Positions 42,363-55,946 of a stretch of DNA of 64,000 bases are shown in pieces. The notes under the pieces are model-generated. The model had not been told where the DNA came from, did no database searches, and saw nothing but the letters and a program-made list of their open reading frames with translations. Both the position numbers and the translations under genes were made by a program. The number at the start of each line of letters is the position of its first letter. The first letter of the stretch is position 1. This stretch comes from Carboxydothermus islandicus. Lineage in GTDB: Bacteria; Bacillota; Z-2901; Carboxydothermales; Carboxydothermaceae. Where the stretch lies: the NCBI RefSeq assembly GCF_001950325.1, contig NZ_BDJL01000001.1, positions 62,001-126,000 on the forward strand. Direction: 5' to 3'.

Positions 42363-42789
42363 CCATGCGGGATTTAATTTAAAAGAAGAGATAAAAAAAC
42401 ATCTCGAAAAAAAGGGGATTACTGTAATTGACAAAGGGACTTACTCCACGGAGTCGGTGGACTATCCCGATTTTGGTGAAGCCGTGGCCGAGGCGGTGGT
42501 GCAAAAGGAAGTAGATTTTGGCATTGTAATCTGCGGTACCGGGATAGGAATTTCCATTGCTGCCAATAAAGTTCCGGGGATCCGGGCAGCCCTTTGTTCG
42601 GACACTTTCTCCGCCCATTCAGCCCGGGAACACAATGATGCCAACGTTTTAGCTCTGGGGGCCCGGGTAGTGGGAGTGGGTCTTGCTCTGGATATCGTGG
42701 ACACTTTTCTTGGAGCATCCTTTGAAGGTGGCCGCCATCAGCGTCGGGTTGAAAAAATAGCAGGGATAGAAAGAAAGTACATGAAATAA
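42340..42789 (+). CDS. rpiB: Ribose-5-phosphate isomerase B
   Basis: A 149-aa RpiB/LacAB enzyme: [43 protein letters not shown] (catalytic Cys), and [23 protein letters not shown]. It interconverts ribose 5-phosphate and ribulose 5-phosphate. GTG start inside the end of the phosphatase gene, GGGG-rich SD. Confidence 0.97.
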   Translation: MKIAIGADHAGFNLKEEIKKHLEKKGITVIDKGTYSTESVDYPDFGEAVAEAVVQKEVDFGIVICGTGIGISIAANKVPGIRAALCSDTFSAHSAREHNDANVLALGARVVGVGLALDIVDTFLGASFEGGRHQRRVEKIAGIERKYMK

Positions 42790-42836
42790 AGGTAAAGCTT
42801 AATTTTTTGACTTCAAATAGAAGGAGGGAATTTTTT

Positions 42837-44102
42837 ATGACACACCTTAATAAAACTTTAAGGGAAGTGGATGTGGAAATCTTTGCAGCAATGGAAAAGG
42901 AACTTTCCCGGCAGCGGGAAAAGATTGAACTCATTGCTTCGGAAAATTTCGTAAGTAGAGCGGTAATGGAGGCTATGGGCAGCCACCTTACCAACAAGTA
43001 CGCCGAAGGGCTTCCCGGAAAGCGGTATTACGGCGGCTGCGAATACGTGGATGTGGTAGAAAATCTCGCCCGGGAGCGGGCAAAGGAGCTTTTTGGGGCA
43101 GAACACGTTAACGTCCAGCCCCATTCCGGGGCTCAGGCCAATATGGCTGCGTACATGGCGTTTTTGGAGCCGGGGGACACGGTTCTGGGCATGAACTTGG
43201 CCCACGGTGGTCACTTAACCCACGGAAGTCCCGTAAATTTCTCCGGTAAGCTTTACAACTTTGTGAGTTACGGTGTGGAGCCGGATACCGAAAAAATAAA
43301 CTATGAAAAAGTTTTTGAGCTTGCCTACAAGTATAAACCCAAAATGATTGTTGCCGGAGCTTCGGCCTATCCCCGGGTTATCGATTTTAAGCATTTAAAG
43401 GAAATTGCCGATGAAGTGGGCGCCTATCTTATGGTGGACATGGCCCATATTGCCGGCCTGGTGGCAGCGGGACTGCATCCGTCACCCATTCCTTATGCCG
43501 ATGTGGTGACCACCACCACCCATAAAACGTTACGCGGTCCCCGGGGGGGAGTGATTTTCTGTAAAGCGGAGCATGCTGCTAAGATCGATAAAGCCGTTTT
43601 CCCCGGGGTTCAGGGTGGACCATTGATGCACGTAATTGCCGCAAAAGCGGTAGCTTTTAAAGAAGCCTTATCCCCGGAGTTTAAGGAATACCAGCAGCAG
43701 GTGGTAAACAACGCCAAAGCTTTAGCGGAAGAGCTGACAAAACAGGGCTTGAGGTTGGTTTCCGGCGGTACCGACAATCACCTGATGTTAGTGGATGTGC
43801 GTCCGGTAGGACTAACCGGCAAGATGGCGGAGCAGCTTTTAGATGAAATTGGCGTAACGGTTAATAAAAACGCCATTCCGTACGATCCCGAGTCGCCCAA
43901 CGTAACTTCGGGAATCAGAATTGGTACACCAGCGGTAACAACCCGGGGGATGAAAGAAGGAGAAATGGCCGAAATTGCCGAAATAATAGCTCTGGTTTTA
44001 AAGAATCCTGAAAACGAAGACAAACACCGGGAAGCAGCCCGGAAAGTACGGGATCTTTTAAACCGCTTCCCGCTTTACGACATCTTACCGTTTAATGCTT
44101 AA
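42837..44102 (+). CDS. glyA: Serine hydroxymethyltransferase
   Basis: A 421-aa PLP enzyme with [49 protein letters not shown], and the PLP-Lys segment [15 protein letters not shown]. It converts serine and tetrahydrofolate into glycine and methylene-THF, supplying one-carbon units. I use ATG 42837, preceded by AAGGAGGG; the upstream GTG/ATG at 42807 lacks an SD. Confidence 0.98.
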   Translation: MTHLNKTLREVDVEIFAAMEKELSRQREKIELIASENFVSRAVMEAMGSHLTNKYAEGLPGKRYYGGCEYVDVVENLARERAKELFGAEHVNVQPHSGAQANMAAYMAFLEPGDTVLGMNLAHGGHLTHGSPVNFSGKLYNFVSYGVEPDTEKINYEKVFELAYKYKPKMIVAGASAYPRVIDFKHLKEIADEVGAYLMVDMAHIAGLVAAGLHPSPIPYADVVTTTTHKTLRGPRGGVIFCKAEHAAKIDKAVFPGVQGGPLMHVIAAKAVAFKEALSPEFKEYQQQVVNNAKALAEELTKQGLRLVSGGTDNHLMLVDVRPVGLTGKMAEQLLDEIGVTVNKNAIPYDPESPNVTSGIRIGTPAVTTRGMKEGEMAEIAEIIALVLKNPENEDKHREAARKVRDLLNRFPLYDILPFNA

Positions 44103-44138
44103 AATGGTACACTAACCATATACTCCCGGCAGAGGTTT

Positions 44139-44176
44139 TTTCCAACATCACCCAATCTCTAACCTCTAACTTCCAA
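44139..44176. repeat. TTGGAAR heptad tract (minus orientation)
   Basis: On the plus strand: TTTCCAA, a 10-nt variant, TCTCTAA, CCTCTAA, CTTCCAA. It ends 16 nt before the dCMP deaminase start, in the glyA-deaminase spacer. Confidence 0.7.
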
Positions 44177-44192
44177 AATGGGGTGTTAAAAA

Positions 44193-44639
44193 TTGCGTCC
44201 ATCCTGGGATGATTATTTCATGCAGATAACCGAGGTAGTGAAAACCCGGTCTACCTGCCTGCGCCGGCAGGTGGGCGCGGTGCTGGTGAAGGATAACCGG
44301 GTTTTGGCTACCGGATATAACGGGGCTCCTAAGGGTGTACCCCATTGTGAAGAGGTTGGCTGCTTAAGGGAGCAGGAACATGTGCCCTCCGGTCAGCGCC
44401 ACGAGCTGTGCCGGGGGTTGCACGCCGAGCAAAATGCTATTATTCAAGCGGCAGTTTACGGGGTTTCAACTTCCGGAAGCACCATTTATATCACCCATCA
44501 ACCCTGCTCTCTCTGTGCCAAAATGCTGATAAATGCCGGAGTAGAACGGGTGGTTTACAAAGGCGATTACCCCGATTCTTTAGCGGTTACTTTGTTTACC
44601 GAGGCAGGGATAAAGGTGGTTAAATACGGGGAGGGTTAA
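44193..44639 (+). CDS. dCMP deaminase (ComEB-like)
   Basis: A 148-aa zinc deaminase: [19 protein letters not shown] at the start, catalytic LHAEQNAII (HAE) near 74 and zinc-binding [12 protein letters not shown] (PCxxC) near 100. It deaminates dCMP to dUMP for dTTP synthesis. The start is TTG with GGGGTG before it. A MazG-like pyrophosphatase gene follows 2 nt later. Confidence 0.95.
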   Translation: MRPSWDDYFMQITEVVKTRSTCLRRQVGAVLVKDNRVLATGYNGAPKGVPHCEEVGCLREQEHVPSGQRHELCRGLHAEQNAIIQAAVYGVSTSGSTIYITHQPCSLCAKMLINAGVERVVYKGDYPDSLAVTLFTEAGIKVVKYGEG

Positions 44640-44641
44640 GG

Positions 44642-44950
44642 GTGGAACAAAAAATAATCGCACTGCCACGGCTAAACGGTCTCACGCCGACCCTGGAATC
44701 CACTGCTTTAAAACTTATGGAGGAAGCGGGAGAACTGGCTCAAGCTATTGGAAAGTTTCGGGGGCTTTCCGGGGAGCAGGGCTTATCCGAGGAAGAGGTG
44801 GCAAAACTTATCACCAAAGAACTCCTTGATGTGGCTCAGACGGCAGTTTCAATGATGTTTGTTCTGGAAGAAATGTACGGCGTAGACATTGAAAAAGCTC
44901 TAAGAGAGCATATTGATAAATTAATTGAAAAAGGTTACTTAAAACGGTAG
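44642..44950 (+). CDS. MazG-like nucleotide pyrophosphohydrolase
   Basis: A 102-aa all-alpha NTP-pyrophosphatase with the family pattern EExxE...ExxD: ALKLMEEAGELAQAIGKF, ITKELLDVAQTA. Acidic residues bind Mg2+. Such small MazG/dUTPase-like proteins hydrolyse non-canonical (d)NTPs; coupling to dCMP deaminase suggests a role in deoxynucleotide pools. GTG start with AGGG upstream. Confidence 0.85.
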   Translation: MEQKIIALPRLNGLTPTLESTALKLMEEAGELAQAIGKFRGLSGEQGLSEEEVAKLITKELLDVAQTAVSMMFVLEEMYGVDIEKALREHIDKLIEKGYLKR

Positions 44951-44953
44951 TCT

Positions 44954-45014
44954 GTGGTCGGTGGCAACCAAGTTTATTTTTTCCAACTTCTAATCTCTAA
45001 TTTCCAACTTCCAA
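44954..45014. repeat. Heptad repeat tract (both families)
   Basis: GTGGTCG and GTGGCAA are followed, after a short gap, by five exact 7-nt units from 44980: TTTCCAA, CTTCTAA, TCTCTAA, TTTCCAA, CTTCCAA. It ends just before the SD of wecB. Confidence 0.75.
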
Positions 45015-45029
45015 TAGAAAGGAGCAGCG

Positions 45030-46172
45030 ATGCCGAAAATACTTTTAATCTTTGGGACGCGGCCGGAAGCGATAAAAATGGCCCCGGTATACAGAATCTT
45101 AAAAGACTCCCCCGAGTTTGAAACCCTGGTAGCGGTAACTGCCCAGCACCGGGAAATGTTAGACCAGGTATTAAAACTCTTTAACATTACCCCGGACTAT
45201 GATTTAAACCTGATGACTCCGCGTCAAACCCTTCCGGACTTAACGTCCCGGGCGCTTTTGGGCGTGTCAAAAGTATTGGACGAGTGTCAACCGGATTTAG
45301 TGCTGGTCCATGGCGATACCACCACTACTTTTGTGGGCGCTCTGGCGGCTTTTTATAAGAAAATTCCGGTGGGTCACGTGGAAGCGGGACTTAGAACGAG
45401 AAACAAATATTCTCCCTGGCCCGAAGAAATGAATCGAAGACTTACGGGAGTTTTAACGGATATTCACTTTGCTCCCACGAAAACCTCCCGGGAAAATCTA
45501 TTGAGAGAAGGGGTTTTACCGGAGAACATTTTTGTCACCGGTAATACCGTAATTGACGCTTTGTATTACACCGTTCGGGAAAACTACCGTTTTGCCCCGG
45601 AGATAGAGGCTATCTTGAACCGGCCGGGAAGGATTATTTTAATGACTACCCACCGGCGGGAAAACTGGGGAGAACCGCTAAAAAACATTTACAGGGGGCT
45701 TTTAAAAGTACTGGAGGAAGCCGCTGATGTAAGGGTAATTTTTCCCGTTCATAAAAATCCGGTGGTACGGGAAGCGGTTAAAGAAGTAATTGGGGAGCAT
45801 CCCCGGGTTCATTTGGTAGAGCCGATGGATTACGAACCTTTTGCCAACCTTATGGCGCGGTCGTATTTAGTATTAACCGATTCCGGAGGCATCCAGGAAG
45901 AAGCACCTTCCCTGGGGAAGCCGGTACTGGTGCTCCGGGATACGACCGAAAGGCCGGAGGCGGTTGAGGCGGGAACGGTCAGGCTTATCGGCAGCAGTAC
46001 CGGGGCTGTATATAAAAATCTTAAGGAACTTTTATTTGATGAAAATTCCTACCAAAAGATGGCCAATGCCGTAAATCCCTACGGTGATGGCAAAGCTTCA
46101 TTGCGGATTTACCGGGCGTTAAAGTATTACTATAAAATTGACCAATTACCTCCGGAGGAATTTTCGCTATAA
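45030..46172 (+). CDS. wecB: UDP-N-acetylglucosamine 2-epimerase (non-hydrolysing)
   Basis: A 380-aa GT-B-fold epimerase: LIFGTRPEAIKMAPV, VTAQHREMLDQVL, LVHGDTTTTFVGALAAF, GHVEAGLRT, TTHRRENWGE, and LTDSGGIQEEAPSLGKPVLVLR (given in part; the Gly/Ser-rich loop is conserved). It makes UDP-ManNAc. That is the donor used by the TagA-like enzyme at 20193, so the gene may serve the wall-polymer pathway at a distance. It directly precedes the ATP synthase operon. Confidence 0.95.
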   Translation: MPKILLIFGTRPEAIKMAPVYRILKDSPEFETLVAVTAQHREMLDQVLKLFNITPDYDLNLMTPRQTLPDLTSRALLGVSKVLDECQPDLVLVHGDTTTTFVGALAAFYKKIPVGHVEAGLRTRNKYSPWPEEMNRRLTGVLTDIHFAPTKTSRENLLREGVLPENIFVTGNTVIDALYYTVRENYRFAPEIEAILNRPGRIILMTTHRRENWGEPLKNIYRGLLKVLEEAADVRVIFPVHKNPVVREAVKEVIGEHPRVHLVEPMDYEPFANLMARSYLVLTDSGGIQEEAPSLGKPVLVLRDTTERPEAVEAGTVRLIGSSTGAVYKNLKELLFDENSYQKMANAVNPYGDGKASLRIYRALKYYYKIDQLPPEEFSL

Positions 46173-46271
46173 AAATCATTAATAATTACGTTAGAGAATG
46201 TTATCACAAAGAAGGAATTTGCTTAAATGTGTTGAATAATGTAAAGTGGTTTATTTTGCGGGGGTGGCGGG

Positions 46272-46490
46272 ATGCCGGACAACGGCGGTGATAAAAAAAA
46301 TCCTTATTATTTTTTAGCCCGTGCGGTACAGTTAGCCACCACCATGGTTTTTTCTATCGTTGGTGGAGTTTGGCTGGGCGGCATCCTGGATAAAAAATTT
46401 TCCACCTATCCCTGGCTTACCTTTATTTTTTTGGTACTGGGTGTTATGACTGCCTTTAAAGCAATCTTTGACTTTAGCCGGGAAAAATAA
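46272..46490 (+). CDS. atpZ: AtpZ-like F0F1 ATPase assembly membrane protein
   Basis: A 72-aa protein with two membrane helices and the ATPase_gene1 motif GGVWLGGILDKKFSTYPW. AtpZ/AtpI pairs help assemble the c-ring and may take part in Mg2+ entry. It opens the ATP synthase operon behind GGGGGTGG. Its stop is 1 nt before the next gene. Confidence 0.85.
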   Translation: MPDNGGDKKNPYYFLARAVQLATTMVFSIVGGVWLGGILDKKFSTYPWLTFIFLVLGVMTAFKAIFDFSREK

Positions 46491-46491
46491 A

Positions 46492-46839
46492 ATGAAAAAA
46501 AAGATAGTTATTGTCCTAAGTGGCATACTTTTTATAGCAATTATGTCTTTTCTATACCGTATTAACCAGCCCTCTTTAGCCTTGGGTTTTGCCCTGGGTG
46601 GCCTTGTGGGGTTTATAAACTTGCTTGCGATTTCACTTACCGTTTGGTTAGGCGGTAAAATCGGGCGGGGTAAAGGTTTAGTCCTGATAAGTTATTATAT
46701 AAGACTAATCCTTTTAGCCATATTAATTTTATTTATAGTGAGAAAAGGTGTAGAGGAGATTATTGGTTTTCTTTTAGGCTTTTCTTTTATTAAACTGAGC
46801 CTTTTGGGCTTGGGATTACCGGGCGGAGGAGGTGAGTAA
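46492..46839 (+). CDS. atpI: ATP synthase protein I
   Basis: A 115-aa protein with four hydrophobic helices and the GGLVGFINLLAISLTVW segment typical of the ATP-synt_I family. It assists c-ring assembly. ATG 46492 fits; upstream ATGs fall within atpZ. The end carries GGGGE just before the SD of atpB. Confidence 0.85.
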   Translation: MKKKIVIVLSGILFIAIMSFLYRINQPSLALGFALGGLVGFINLLAISLTVWLGGKIGRGKGLVLISYYIRLILLAILILFIVRKGVEEIIGFLLGFSFIKLSLLGLGLPGGGGE

Positions 46840-46841
46840 TT

Positions 46842-47525
46842 GTGTTCGGAAGCATGGCGGAAAGTACCGGGATTTTAGAAGGCCTTTTGCATCCGAGTCT
46901 TTATGTGAAAACGGCCTGGGGAGTAATGGCTTTTTTAGCTCTGATTTCTTACCTCGGAACAAGAAAAATGGAGCGTGTTCCCCGGGGGTTGCAGAATATT
47001 TTAGAGATGGCTGTGGAAGGACTTTATAATTTTATCGGTGGTATTGTCGGTGAAAAAAAAGCACCGAAGTATTTTCCCTTTATTGCGACCTTTTTCTTGT
47101 TTATTTTGATTTCCAACTATATAGGCTTACTTCCTTTTGCAGGCCATGAAGGACCGTACGTTCCGCCGACCTCAACCATTAGCGTTACTGCTGCTTTAGC
47201 AATCATTGTGTTTTTGGCGACCCAATTTTTCGGCATTGCCGAAAAAGGGCTGGGTTACTTCAAGCACTTTATTACACCCTTTATCTTTATGCTGCCCTTA
47301 AATATTTTGGAGCAGCTGGTGCGGCCTTTGAGCCTATCCATGCGGTTGTACGGGAACATCTACGGCCACGAGCTGGTGGTAGGAACGTTTATGGGGCTGG
47401 TGCCCATGTTAATACCGGTGGTATTTAACCTTTTAGGGGTTTTAACCGGTGCCATTCAGGCGGTGGTGTTTACCCTTTTAACCAGTTCGTATATTGGCGA
47501 AGCCGTACACGATGATCATCATTAA
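46842..47525 (+). CDS. atpB: ATP synthase subunit a
   Basis: A 227-aa polytopic subunit with the conserved stator Arg in RPLSLSMRLYGNIYGHELV near residue 165 and TSSYIGEAVHDDHH at the end. Together with the c-ring it forms the ion path. GTG start with GGAGGTG upstream. Confidence 0.96.
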   Translation: MFGSMAESTGILEGLLHPSLYVKTAWGVMAFLALISYLGTRKMERVPRGLQNILEMAVEGLYNFIGGIVGEKKAPKYFPFIATFFLFILISNYIGLLPFAGHEGPYVPPTSTISVTAALAIIVFLATQFFGIAEKGLGYFKHFITPFIFMLPLNILEQLVRPLSLSMRLYGNIYGHELVVGTFMGLVPMLIPVVFNLLGVLTGAIQAVVFTLLTSSYIGEAVHDDHH

Positions 47526-47552
47526 TTTTTTAAGTTTCTAATTTATTTCTAA

Positions 47553-47813
<261 letters not shown>

Positions 47814-47814
47814 G

Positions 47815-47842
47815 ACCGCACTGTTTTTCGCGGTGCGGTTTT
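47815..47842 (+). promoter_or_regulatory. Intra-operon hairpin between atpE and atpF
   Basis: ACCGCAC pairs with GTGCGGT around a T-rich loop, followed by TTTT. It lies immediately after the atpE stop. It could partly terminate transcription or protect the 3' end of atpE mRNA, allowing excess c subunit. Confidence 0.6.
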
Positions 47843-47868
47843 ATCCCGTTTGAAGGGAGGACTTATGA

Positions 47869-48348
47869 GTGCATTTTGATTGGTCTGATTTTATTTGGAC
47901 AATTATTAACTTTTTTGTACTTTTATTTATACTGAAGACCCTTCTTTATAAACCGGTCCTGAAAACCATAGAAGACCGGAAAAAATCCATTGAAGAATCT
48001 TTAGAAAAAGCCGCCAGAGCTCAGGAAGAGGCGGAGAGGATTAAAGCCGAATACGACGGCATGATTGCCCGTGCCCGGGAAGAGGCCCGGGAAATTATTG
48101 CCAAAGCCCAGAAAACGGCGCAGGCGGAAAAAGAAGAGATTATCGCTACGGCCCAGCGGGAAGCTCAGGCTTTGCTCGCCGATGCCAAGGCTACTATTGC
48201 CCAGGAAAAAGAAAAAGCTCTTAGAGAGCTTCGCCAGGAAATCGGCAATCTGGCAGTACTGGCCGCAGGCAAAATTTTAAACCGGGCAGTTACCCTTGAA
48301 GACCATCAAAAGCTGGTGGACGAGTTCTTAAATGAGGTGAAAATGTAA
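47869..48348 (+). CDS. atpF: ATP synthase subunit b
   Basis: A 159-aa stator protein: one N-terminal membrane helix (about 5-24), then a long charged right-handed coiled coil rich in Glu, Lys and Ala. The start is GTG 47869, 8 nt after GGGAGG; the nearby ATG at 47865 runs into a stop after four codons. Stop and next start overlap. Confidence 0.94.
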   Translation: MHFDWSDFIWTIINFFVLLFILKTLLYKPVLKTIEDRKKSIEESLEKAARAQEEAERIKAEYDGMIARAREEAREIIAKAQKTAQAEKEEIIATAQREAQALLADAKATIAQEKEKALRELRQEIGNLAVLAAGKILNRAVTLEDHQKLVDEFLNEVKM

Positions 48349-48881
48349 TGAAATCCCTGGCTGTAGCTAAAAGATACGCGTCCGCCCTGTTTGAACTGGC
48401 CCGGGAGAAAGGAGCTATTGACACGATAGCTCACGACTTCGAAGTTCTGGAAAAAGCTATTCAGGAAACACCGGATGTAAAAAAGGTTCTGGATAACCCG
48501 GTACTGATTCCTGCTGCCAAAAAAGAGCTTTTGGAAAAGCTCTTTCCCGATTTTCATCCCATCACCAAAAGCTTTTTAAAGCTCTTGGTGGATAAACGGC
48601 GGGAAGTATATCTTCCGGAAATTATCGCTCTTTTTGCGGAAAAACTCCGGGAAGAGCGGGGAGAAATGCTGGTAGAAGTTGAATCCGCCCGGGAATTAAA
48701 AGGTGATCTTTCCAATTTAATAAAAGATAAGCTTTCAAAGTTATCCGGGAAGAAAGTGACCTTAAAGGTCCGCACCAATCCCGATTTAATTGGGGGTATT
48801 GTGGTGCGGGTTGGGAATAAAGTTTATGATGGCAGTATTAAAAACCAGCTTTACCGTTTAAAGCGGAGTATTTACGGTTAA
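48348..48881 (+). CDS. atpH: ATP synthase subunit delta
   Basis: A 177-aa subunit with VAKRYASALFELAREKGAID at the start and the C-terminal GGIVVRVGNKVYDGSIKNQL signature. It links the b stalk to the top of F1. Its start overlaps the atpF stop. Confidence 0.96.
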   Translation: MKSLAVAKRYASALFELAREKGAIDTIAHDFEVLEKAIQETPDVKKVLDNPVLIPAAKKELLEKLFPDFHPITKSFLKLLVDKRREVYLPEIIALFAEKLREERGEMLVEVESARELKGDLSNLIKDKLSKLSGKKVTLKVRTNPDLIGGIVVRVGNKVYDGSIKNQLYRLKRSIYG

Positions 48882-48903
48882 GGTTAAAACTGCGAGGTGA
48901 TAA

Positions 48904-50415
<1,512 letters not shown>

Positions 50416-50434
50416 GAGAAGGTGGTGAGAAAAA

Positions 50435-52722
<2,288 letters not shown>

Positions 52723-52724
52723 AC

Positions 52725-53129
52725 ATGGCGGATAAAATCAAGCTTGAGGTAGTCACCCCCGAGAGGGTAGTGGCGAACGAATACGTGGAGTTTGTGGTTG
52801 CTCCCGGCGTGGAAGGGGAAATCGGCATCTTACCCTTTCACGCCCCGTTAATTACTTCCCTCGATATAGGAATATTACGGTATACGGTGGAGGGGAGAAC
52901 GGAAAAAATTGCCCTTACCGGTGGCTTTTTAGAGGTAAAGGGCAACAAAGTAGTGGTTCTGGCCAATGCCGCCGAGCGGGGTGAGGAGATCGATGTGGAG
53001 CGGGCCCAGAGAGCATTGGAGCGGGCCCGGGAGCGCCTCACCAAGCGCACTCCCGATATTGATGTGCTCCGGGCGGAACTGGCCATGCGCCGGGCTTTAA
53101 ACCGCTTAAAAGCAGCGGGAAAAATGTAA
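52725..53129 (+). CDS. atpC: ATP synthase subunit epsilon
   Basis: A 134-aa subunit: beta-barrel domain (VVTPERVVANEYVEFVVAPG, GEIGILPFHAPLI) and a two-helix C-terminal domain with ERARERLTKRTPDIDVLRAE. It inhibits ATP hydrolysis and couples rotor parts. Last gene of the operon. Confidence 0.97.
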   Translation: MADKIKLEVVTPERVVANEYVEFVVAPGVEGEIGILPFHAPLITSLDIGILRYTVEGRTEKIALTGGFLEVKGNKVVVLANAAERGEEIDVERAQRALERARERLTKRTPDIDVLRAELAMRRALNRLKAAGKM

Positions 53130-53160
53130 AAGAGCGCACCAAAAAAGGTGCGCTTTTTTA
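53129..53160 (+). terminator. Terminator of the ATP synthase operon
   Basis: AGCGCACC pairs with GGTGCGCT around AAAAAA, followed by six Ts. Confidence 0.93.
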
Positions 53161-53203
53161 TTATTACTTAATTTTGGCAAAACTATTAGCCGGAGGGATA
53201 CCG

Positions 53204-53782
53204 ATGAAAAAAATCCTTTCGGCTTTTTTACTAACGGTACTGGCGGTAAGTTTTATTTCTACCGGTTCTTACCCGGAGTACGTACTCTGCCAGAAAATCA
53301 TGGGCAAAGCGGAAGTAAGGAATCCGGAATTAAAAATTATTTTTGGCAGTAAAATAAACAAAAGGCCCGAAGATGATTTAAAAAAGCTCGCATACCTGTT
53401 GAATGACAGCTTTACCTTTGCTGATCTCGGTACCGAGTGTTTTGCTGAAGGGAAAAAATACTGGGTATTGTATCAGCCCGGGGAAAACCGGTACGAACGT
53501 CTTATTGCCGGGCCGGACCTTTTTTTACCCGAAGAACGGGGGCTACGCTATTACCTGTTAGAGTTTACCTATACCGGCAGGAACCCGGAAAAAATAGTCG
53601 GGGGAACGGTGAAAAAAATCGAAAAAAATGGCGAAAACACCGTGGTTTTGGGCTATACGCCGGCTCTAAATACCGCTATAATGATAAATGGAGAAAAAGT
53701 AAACTATCAGCTTATTATAAACAGTAAGCCGGGGGGTGCGGCGATTAAATTAGGCATTCCCGCGTGGCTTGGTAACTATTAA
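53204..53782 (+). CDS. ywmB: YwmB-like secreted protein (DUF1779)
   Basis: A 192-aa protein with a signal peptide (residues 1-19) and a DUF1779/YwmB-like TATA-box-binding-like fold; the position between atpC and murA is where Bacillus and Clostridia carry ywmB. ATG 53204 follows CGGAGGG. Function is unknown, probably in sporulation or cell wall. It precedes murA by 14 nt. Confidence 0.75.
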   Translation: MKKILSAFLLTVLAVSFISTGSYPEYVLCQKIMGKAEVRNPELKIIFGSKINKRPEDDLKKLAYLLNDSFTFADLGTECFAEGKKYWVLYQPGENRYERLIAGPDLFLPEERGLRYYLLEFTYTGRNPEKIVGGTVKKIEKNGENTVVLGYTPALNTAIMINGEKVNYQLIINSKPGGAAIKLGIPAWLGNY

Positions 53783-53796
53783 GCAGGAGGAACAGG

Positions 53797-55056
53797 ATGG
53801 AAAAGTTTGTCGTAGAAGGAAAACAGCGTCTTACGGGACGGGTAAAAATAAGCGGCGCCAAAAATGCAGCATTGCCCATTTTAGCAGGAGCCCTCTTAAC
53901 CGGAGGTACCGTTCGCCTTACCGAAGTCCCGGAGCTTACCGATATCTATACGATGCTTGAGGTCTTAAAAGCATTGGGGGCGAAATATACCTTTTCCGAG
54001 GGAGAAGTGGTTTTACATACTCCGGAAATAACGTCGGCGGAAGCACCTTACGAGCAGGTGCGCAAGATGCGGGCGTCTTTTTTGGTAATGGGACCGCTCT
54101 TAGCCCGAACCGGACGGGCCCGGATAAGCCTGCCGGGAGGATGTGCCATTGGCGCTCGGCCCATTGATCTTCATTTAAAAGGTTTTGAAGCATTAGGAGC
54201 TAAAATAGAAATGGGACATGGCTACATCGAAGCTACCGCACCAAAGTTAAAGGGGAATACCGTTTATCTCGACTTTCCCTCGGTGGGAGCTACGGAAAAC
54301 ATTATGATGGCCGCGGTTTTAGCGGAAGGGCAAACCATCATTGAAAACGCTGCTGAAGAGCCGGAAATAGTGGATCTGGCCAACTTTTTAAACAACATGG
54401 GAGCCAAAATCAAGGGTGCGGGAACCAAAGTCATCCGGATTACCGGTGTTAAGGATTTAGATGGCGTTAACCACACCGTAATTCCCGACCGCATTGAAGC
54501 CGGAACGTTCATGATCGGGGCGGTGGCCACTCATGGAGAAGTAATTGTAGAAAACGTTATTACCGACCACTTAACCCCGCTTATCGCCAAGCTTATTGAA
54601 GCCGGAGCTGAAGTTATTGAAGATGAAGACCAAAACGCCCTGCTGGTAAGAAGTAAGGGGAAATTAAAACCTCTTGATATAAAAACCCTGCCTTATCCCG
54701 GCTTTCCTACCGATTTACAGGCTCAGATGATGGCATTGCTGGCTACCGTGCCGGGAATTTCCGTGGTAACCGAAACGGTCTTTGAAAACCGTTTCATGCA
54801 CGTTACCGAATTAAACCGCATGGGAGCCAAAATTCGCATCGAAGGCCGGTCCGCCTTCATTGAAGGGGTAGAAAGCCTGACCGGTGCCCGGGTCAAAGCT
54901 ACCGACTTACGCGCCGGAGCCGCTCTGGTTATAGCCGGCCTTGTAGCCGATGGAGTCACCGAAGTAGGCCATATCTTCCATATTGACCGGGGTTATGAGC
55001 GGTTTGAAGAAAAACTCCGGGGGTTGGGAGCGAAAATTTACAGGGTTGGGGATTAA
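53797..55056 (+). CDS. murA: UDP-N-acetylglucosamine 1-carboxyvinyltransferase
   Basis: A 419-aa enolpyruvyl transferase with [18 protein letters not shown], the catalytic Cys in [13 protein letters not shown] near 117 (fosfomycin target) and [16 protein letters not shown]. It transfers enolpyruvate from PEP to UDP-GlcNAc, the first committed step of peptidoglycan. SD CAGGAGGA. Confidence 0.98.
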   Translation: MEKFVVEGKQRLTGRVKISGAKNAALPILAGALLTGGTVRLTEVPELTDIYTMLEVLKALGAKYTFSEGEVVLHTPEITSAEAPYEQVRKMRASFLVMGPLLARTGRARISLPGGCAIGARPIDLHLKGFEALGAKIEMGHGYIEATAPKLKGNTVYLDFPSVGATENIMMAAVLAEGQTIIENAAEEPEIVDLANFLNNMGAKIKGAGTKVIRITGVKDLDGVNHTVIPDRIEAGTFMIGAVATHGEVIVENVITDHLTPLIAKLIEAGAEVIEDEDQNALLVRSKGKLKPLDIKTLPYPGFPTDLQAQMMALLATVPGISVVTETVFENRFMHVTELNRMGAKIRIEGRSAFIEGVESLTGARVKATDLRAGAALVIAGLVADGVTEVGHIFHIDRGYERFEEKLRGLGAKIYRVGD

Positions 55057-55090
55057 AACGTCGGTATAAATTACCGGCGTTTTTATTTTT
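55055..55090 (+). terminator. Terminator of murA
   Basis: AAAACGTCGGTA pairs with TACCGGCGTTTT (one G-T), followed by T-rich sequence. Confidence 0.88.
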
Positions 55091-55188
55091 CAGCAAAAAT
55101 TGTTAATTGGCTTGCTTAAATTTAAAAAAACACTTAAAATAAAAGTTAAGATTAATGTTAAAATAAATCTTCAGTTGGGGTGTTTTGG

Positions 55189-55470
55189 ATGGAAAAAATT
55201 ATTGGAGTTGATCAATTAAGACCGCGTTTAGGGGAATATTTAGAAGAAATTGAAAAGGGTGATGTAATAGTTATCACCTATCGTTCTGCGCCAAAAGGGG
55301 TCATAATGAGTTACAAGCAATATGAACAATTAAAGAAAGTACAGGAAAAAGTAAAAATGATGGAACTAAAAACTATGTTAGAGGAAGTACGGGAAAAGGC
55401 GGCAAATTATGAAATCTCGGAAGAAGAAGTATTAAAAGAAATAGAGGATGTAAGGAAATGCGGGCGGTAG
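55189..55470 (+). CDS. Phd/YefM-like antitoxin
   Basis: A 93-aa protein with the Phd-type start IIGVDQLRPRLGEYLEEIEKGDVIVITYRSAPKGVIMS (in part), a DNA-binding fold in which an N-terminal domain is followed by a toxin-wrapping tail (ISEEEVLKEIEDVR). It overlaps the PIN gene by 13 nt, the usual antitoxin-first arrangement. ATG 55189; GTG 55180 is also possible. Confidence 0.82.
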   Translation: MEKIIGVDQLRPRLGEYLEEIEKGDVIVITYRSAPKGVIMSYKQYEQLKKVQEKVKMMELKTMLEEVREKAANYEISEEEVLKEIEDVRKCGR

Positions 55471-55874
55471 TGGATACCAATGTATTTATATCTGGACTTT
55501 TAAAGAGAAACACTTATCCTGCAAAAGTTCTTGATGCCTGGGTGTTTAACCGTTTTTATCCACTGGTTAGCAAAGAAATTGTAGGTGAATACTCCAGGGT
55601 ATTGGTTCGGGATAAATTTAAAATATTGGGGAGTGTTGATAAAAGGCTGAAAATCATCCAAAAATTTGTAGAGCTTCCTTGGGTTTATTTTGTCTATCCT
55701 TTGGAAAAAATTGAAATAATCGATAATGACCCGGCAGACAACAGAGTATTGGAATGCGCTGAAGCCGGAGAAGCTGACTTTATCGTTACCGGGGATCAGC
55801 ATTTACTGGAATTAAAAGCATATAAAAATATTAAAATTGTTACACCTGAAGAGTTTATAGAAATCGCACTGTGA
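55458..55874 (+). CDS. PIN-domain toxin (VapC-like ribonuclease)
   Basis: A 138-aa PIN-fold protein: VVDTNVFISGLL with the first Asp, KEIVGEYSRVL with the Glu, NDPADNRVLECAEAGEADFIVTGD with the remaining Asp cluster (in part). It belongs to the PIN_3 group (putative toxin family TIGR00305-type). It would cleave RNA when not bound by the antitoxin. The pair interrupts the common murA-spoIID neighbourhood. Confidence 0.85.
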   Translation: MRAVVDTNVFISGLLKRNTYPAKVLDAWVFNRFYPLVSKEIVGEYSRVLVRDKFKILGSVDKRLKIIQKFVELPWVYFVYPLEKIEIIDNDPADNRVLECAEAGEADFIVTGDQHLLELKAYKNIKIVTPEEFIEIAL

Positions 55875-55887
55875 TTAAGATGTATAA

Positions 55888-55943
55888 ACTCACCCGCTGG
55901 CGTATAAACTATTAATAACCAAAATATGCCAAATCGGGTGAGT
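55888..55943 (+). promoter_or_regulatory. SD-masking inverted repeat before spoIID
   Basis: ACTCACCCG (55888-55896) is perfectly complementary to CGGGTGAGT (55935-55943), which contains the spoIID SD. The 38-nt loop holds an A/T-rich TATAAACTATTAATAACC stretch. A read-through transcript would hide the SD; one starting in the loop would not. Confidence 0.5.
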
Positions 55944-55946
55944 ATT

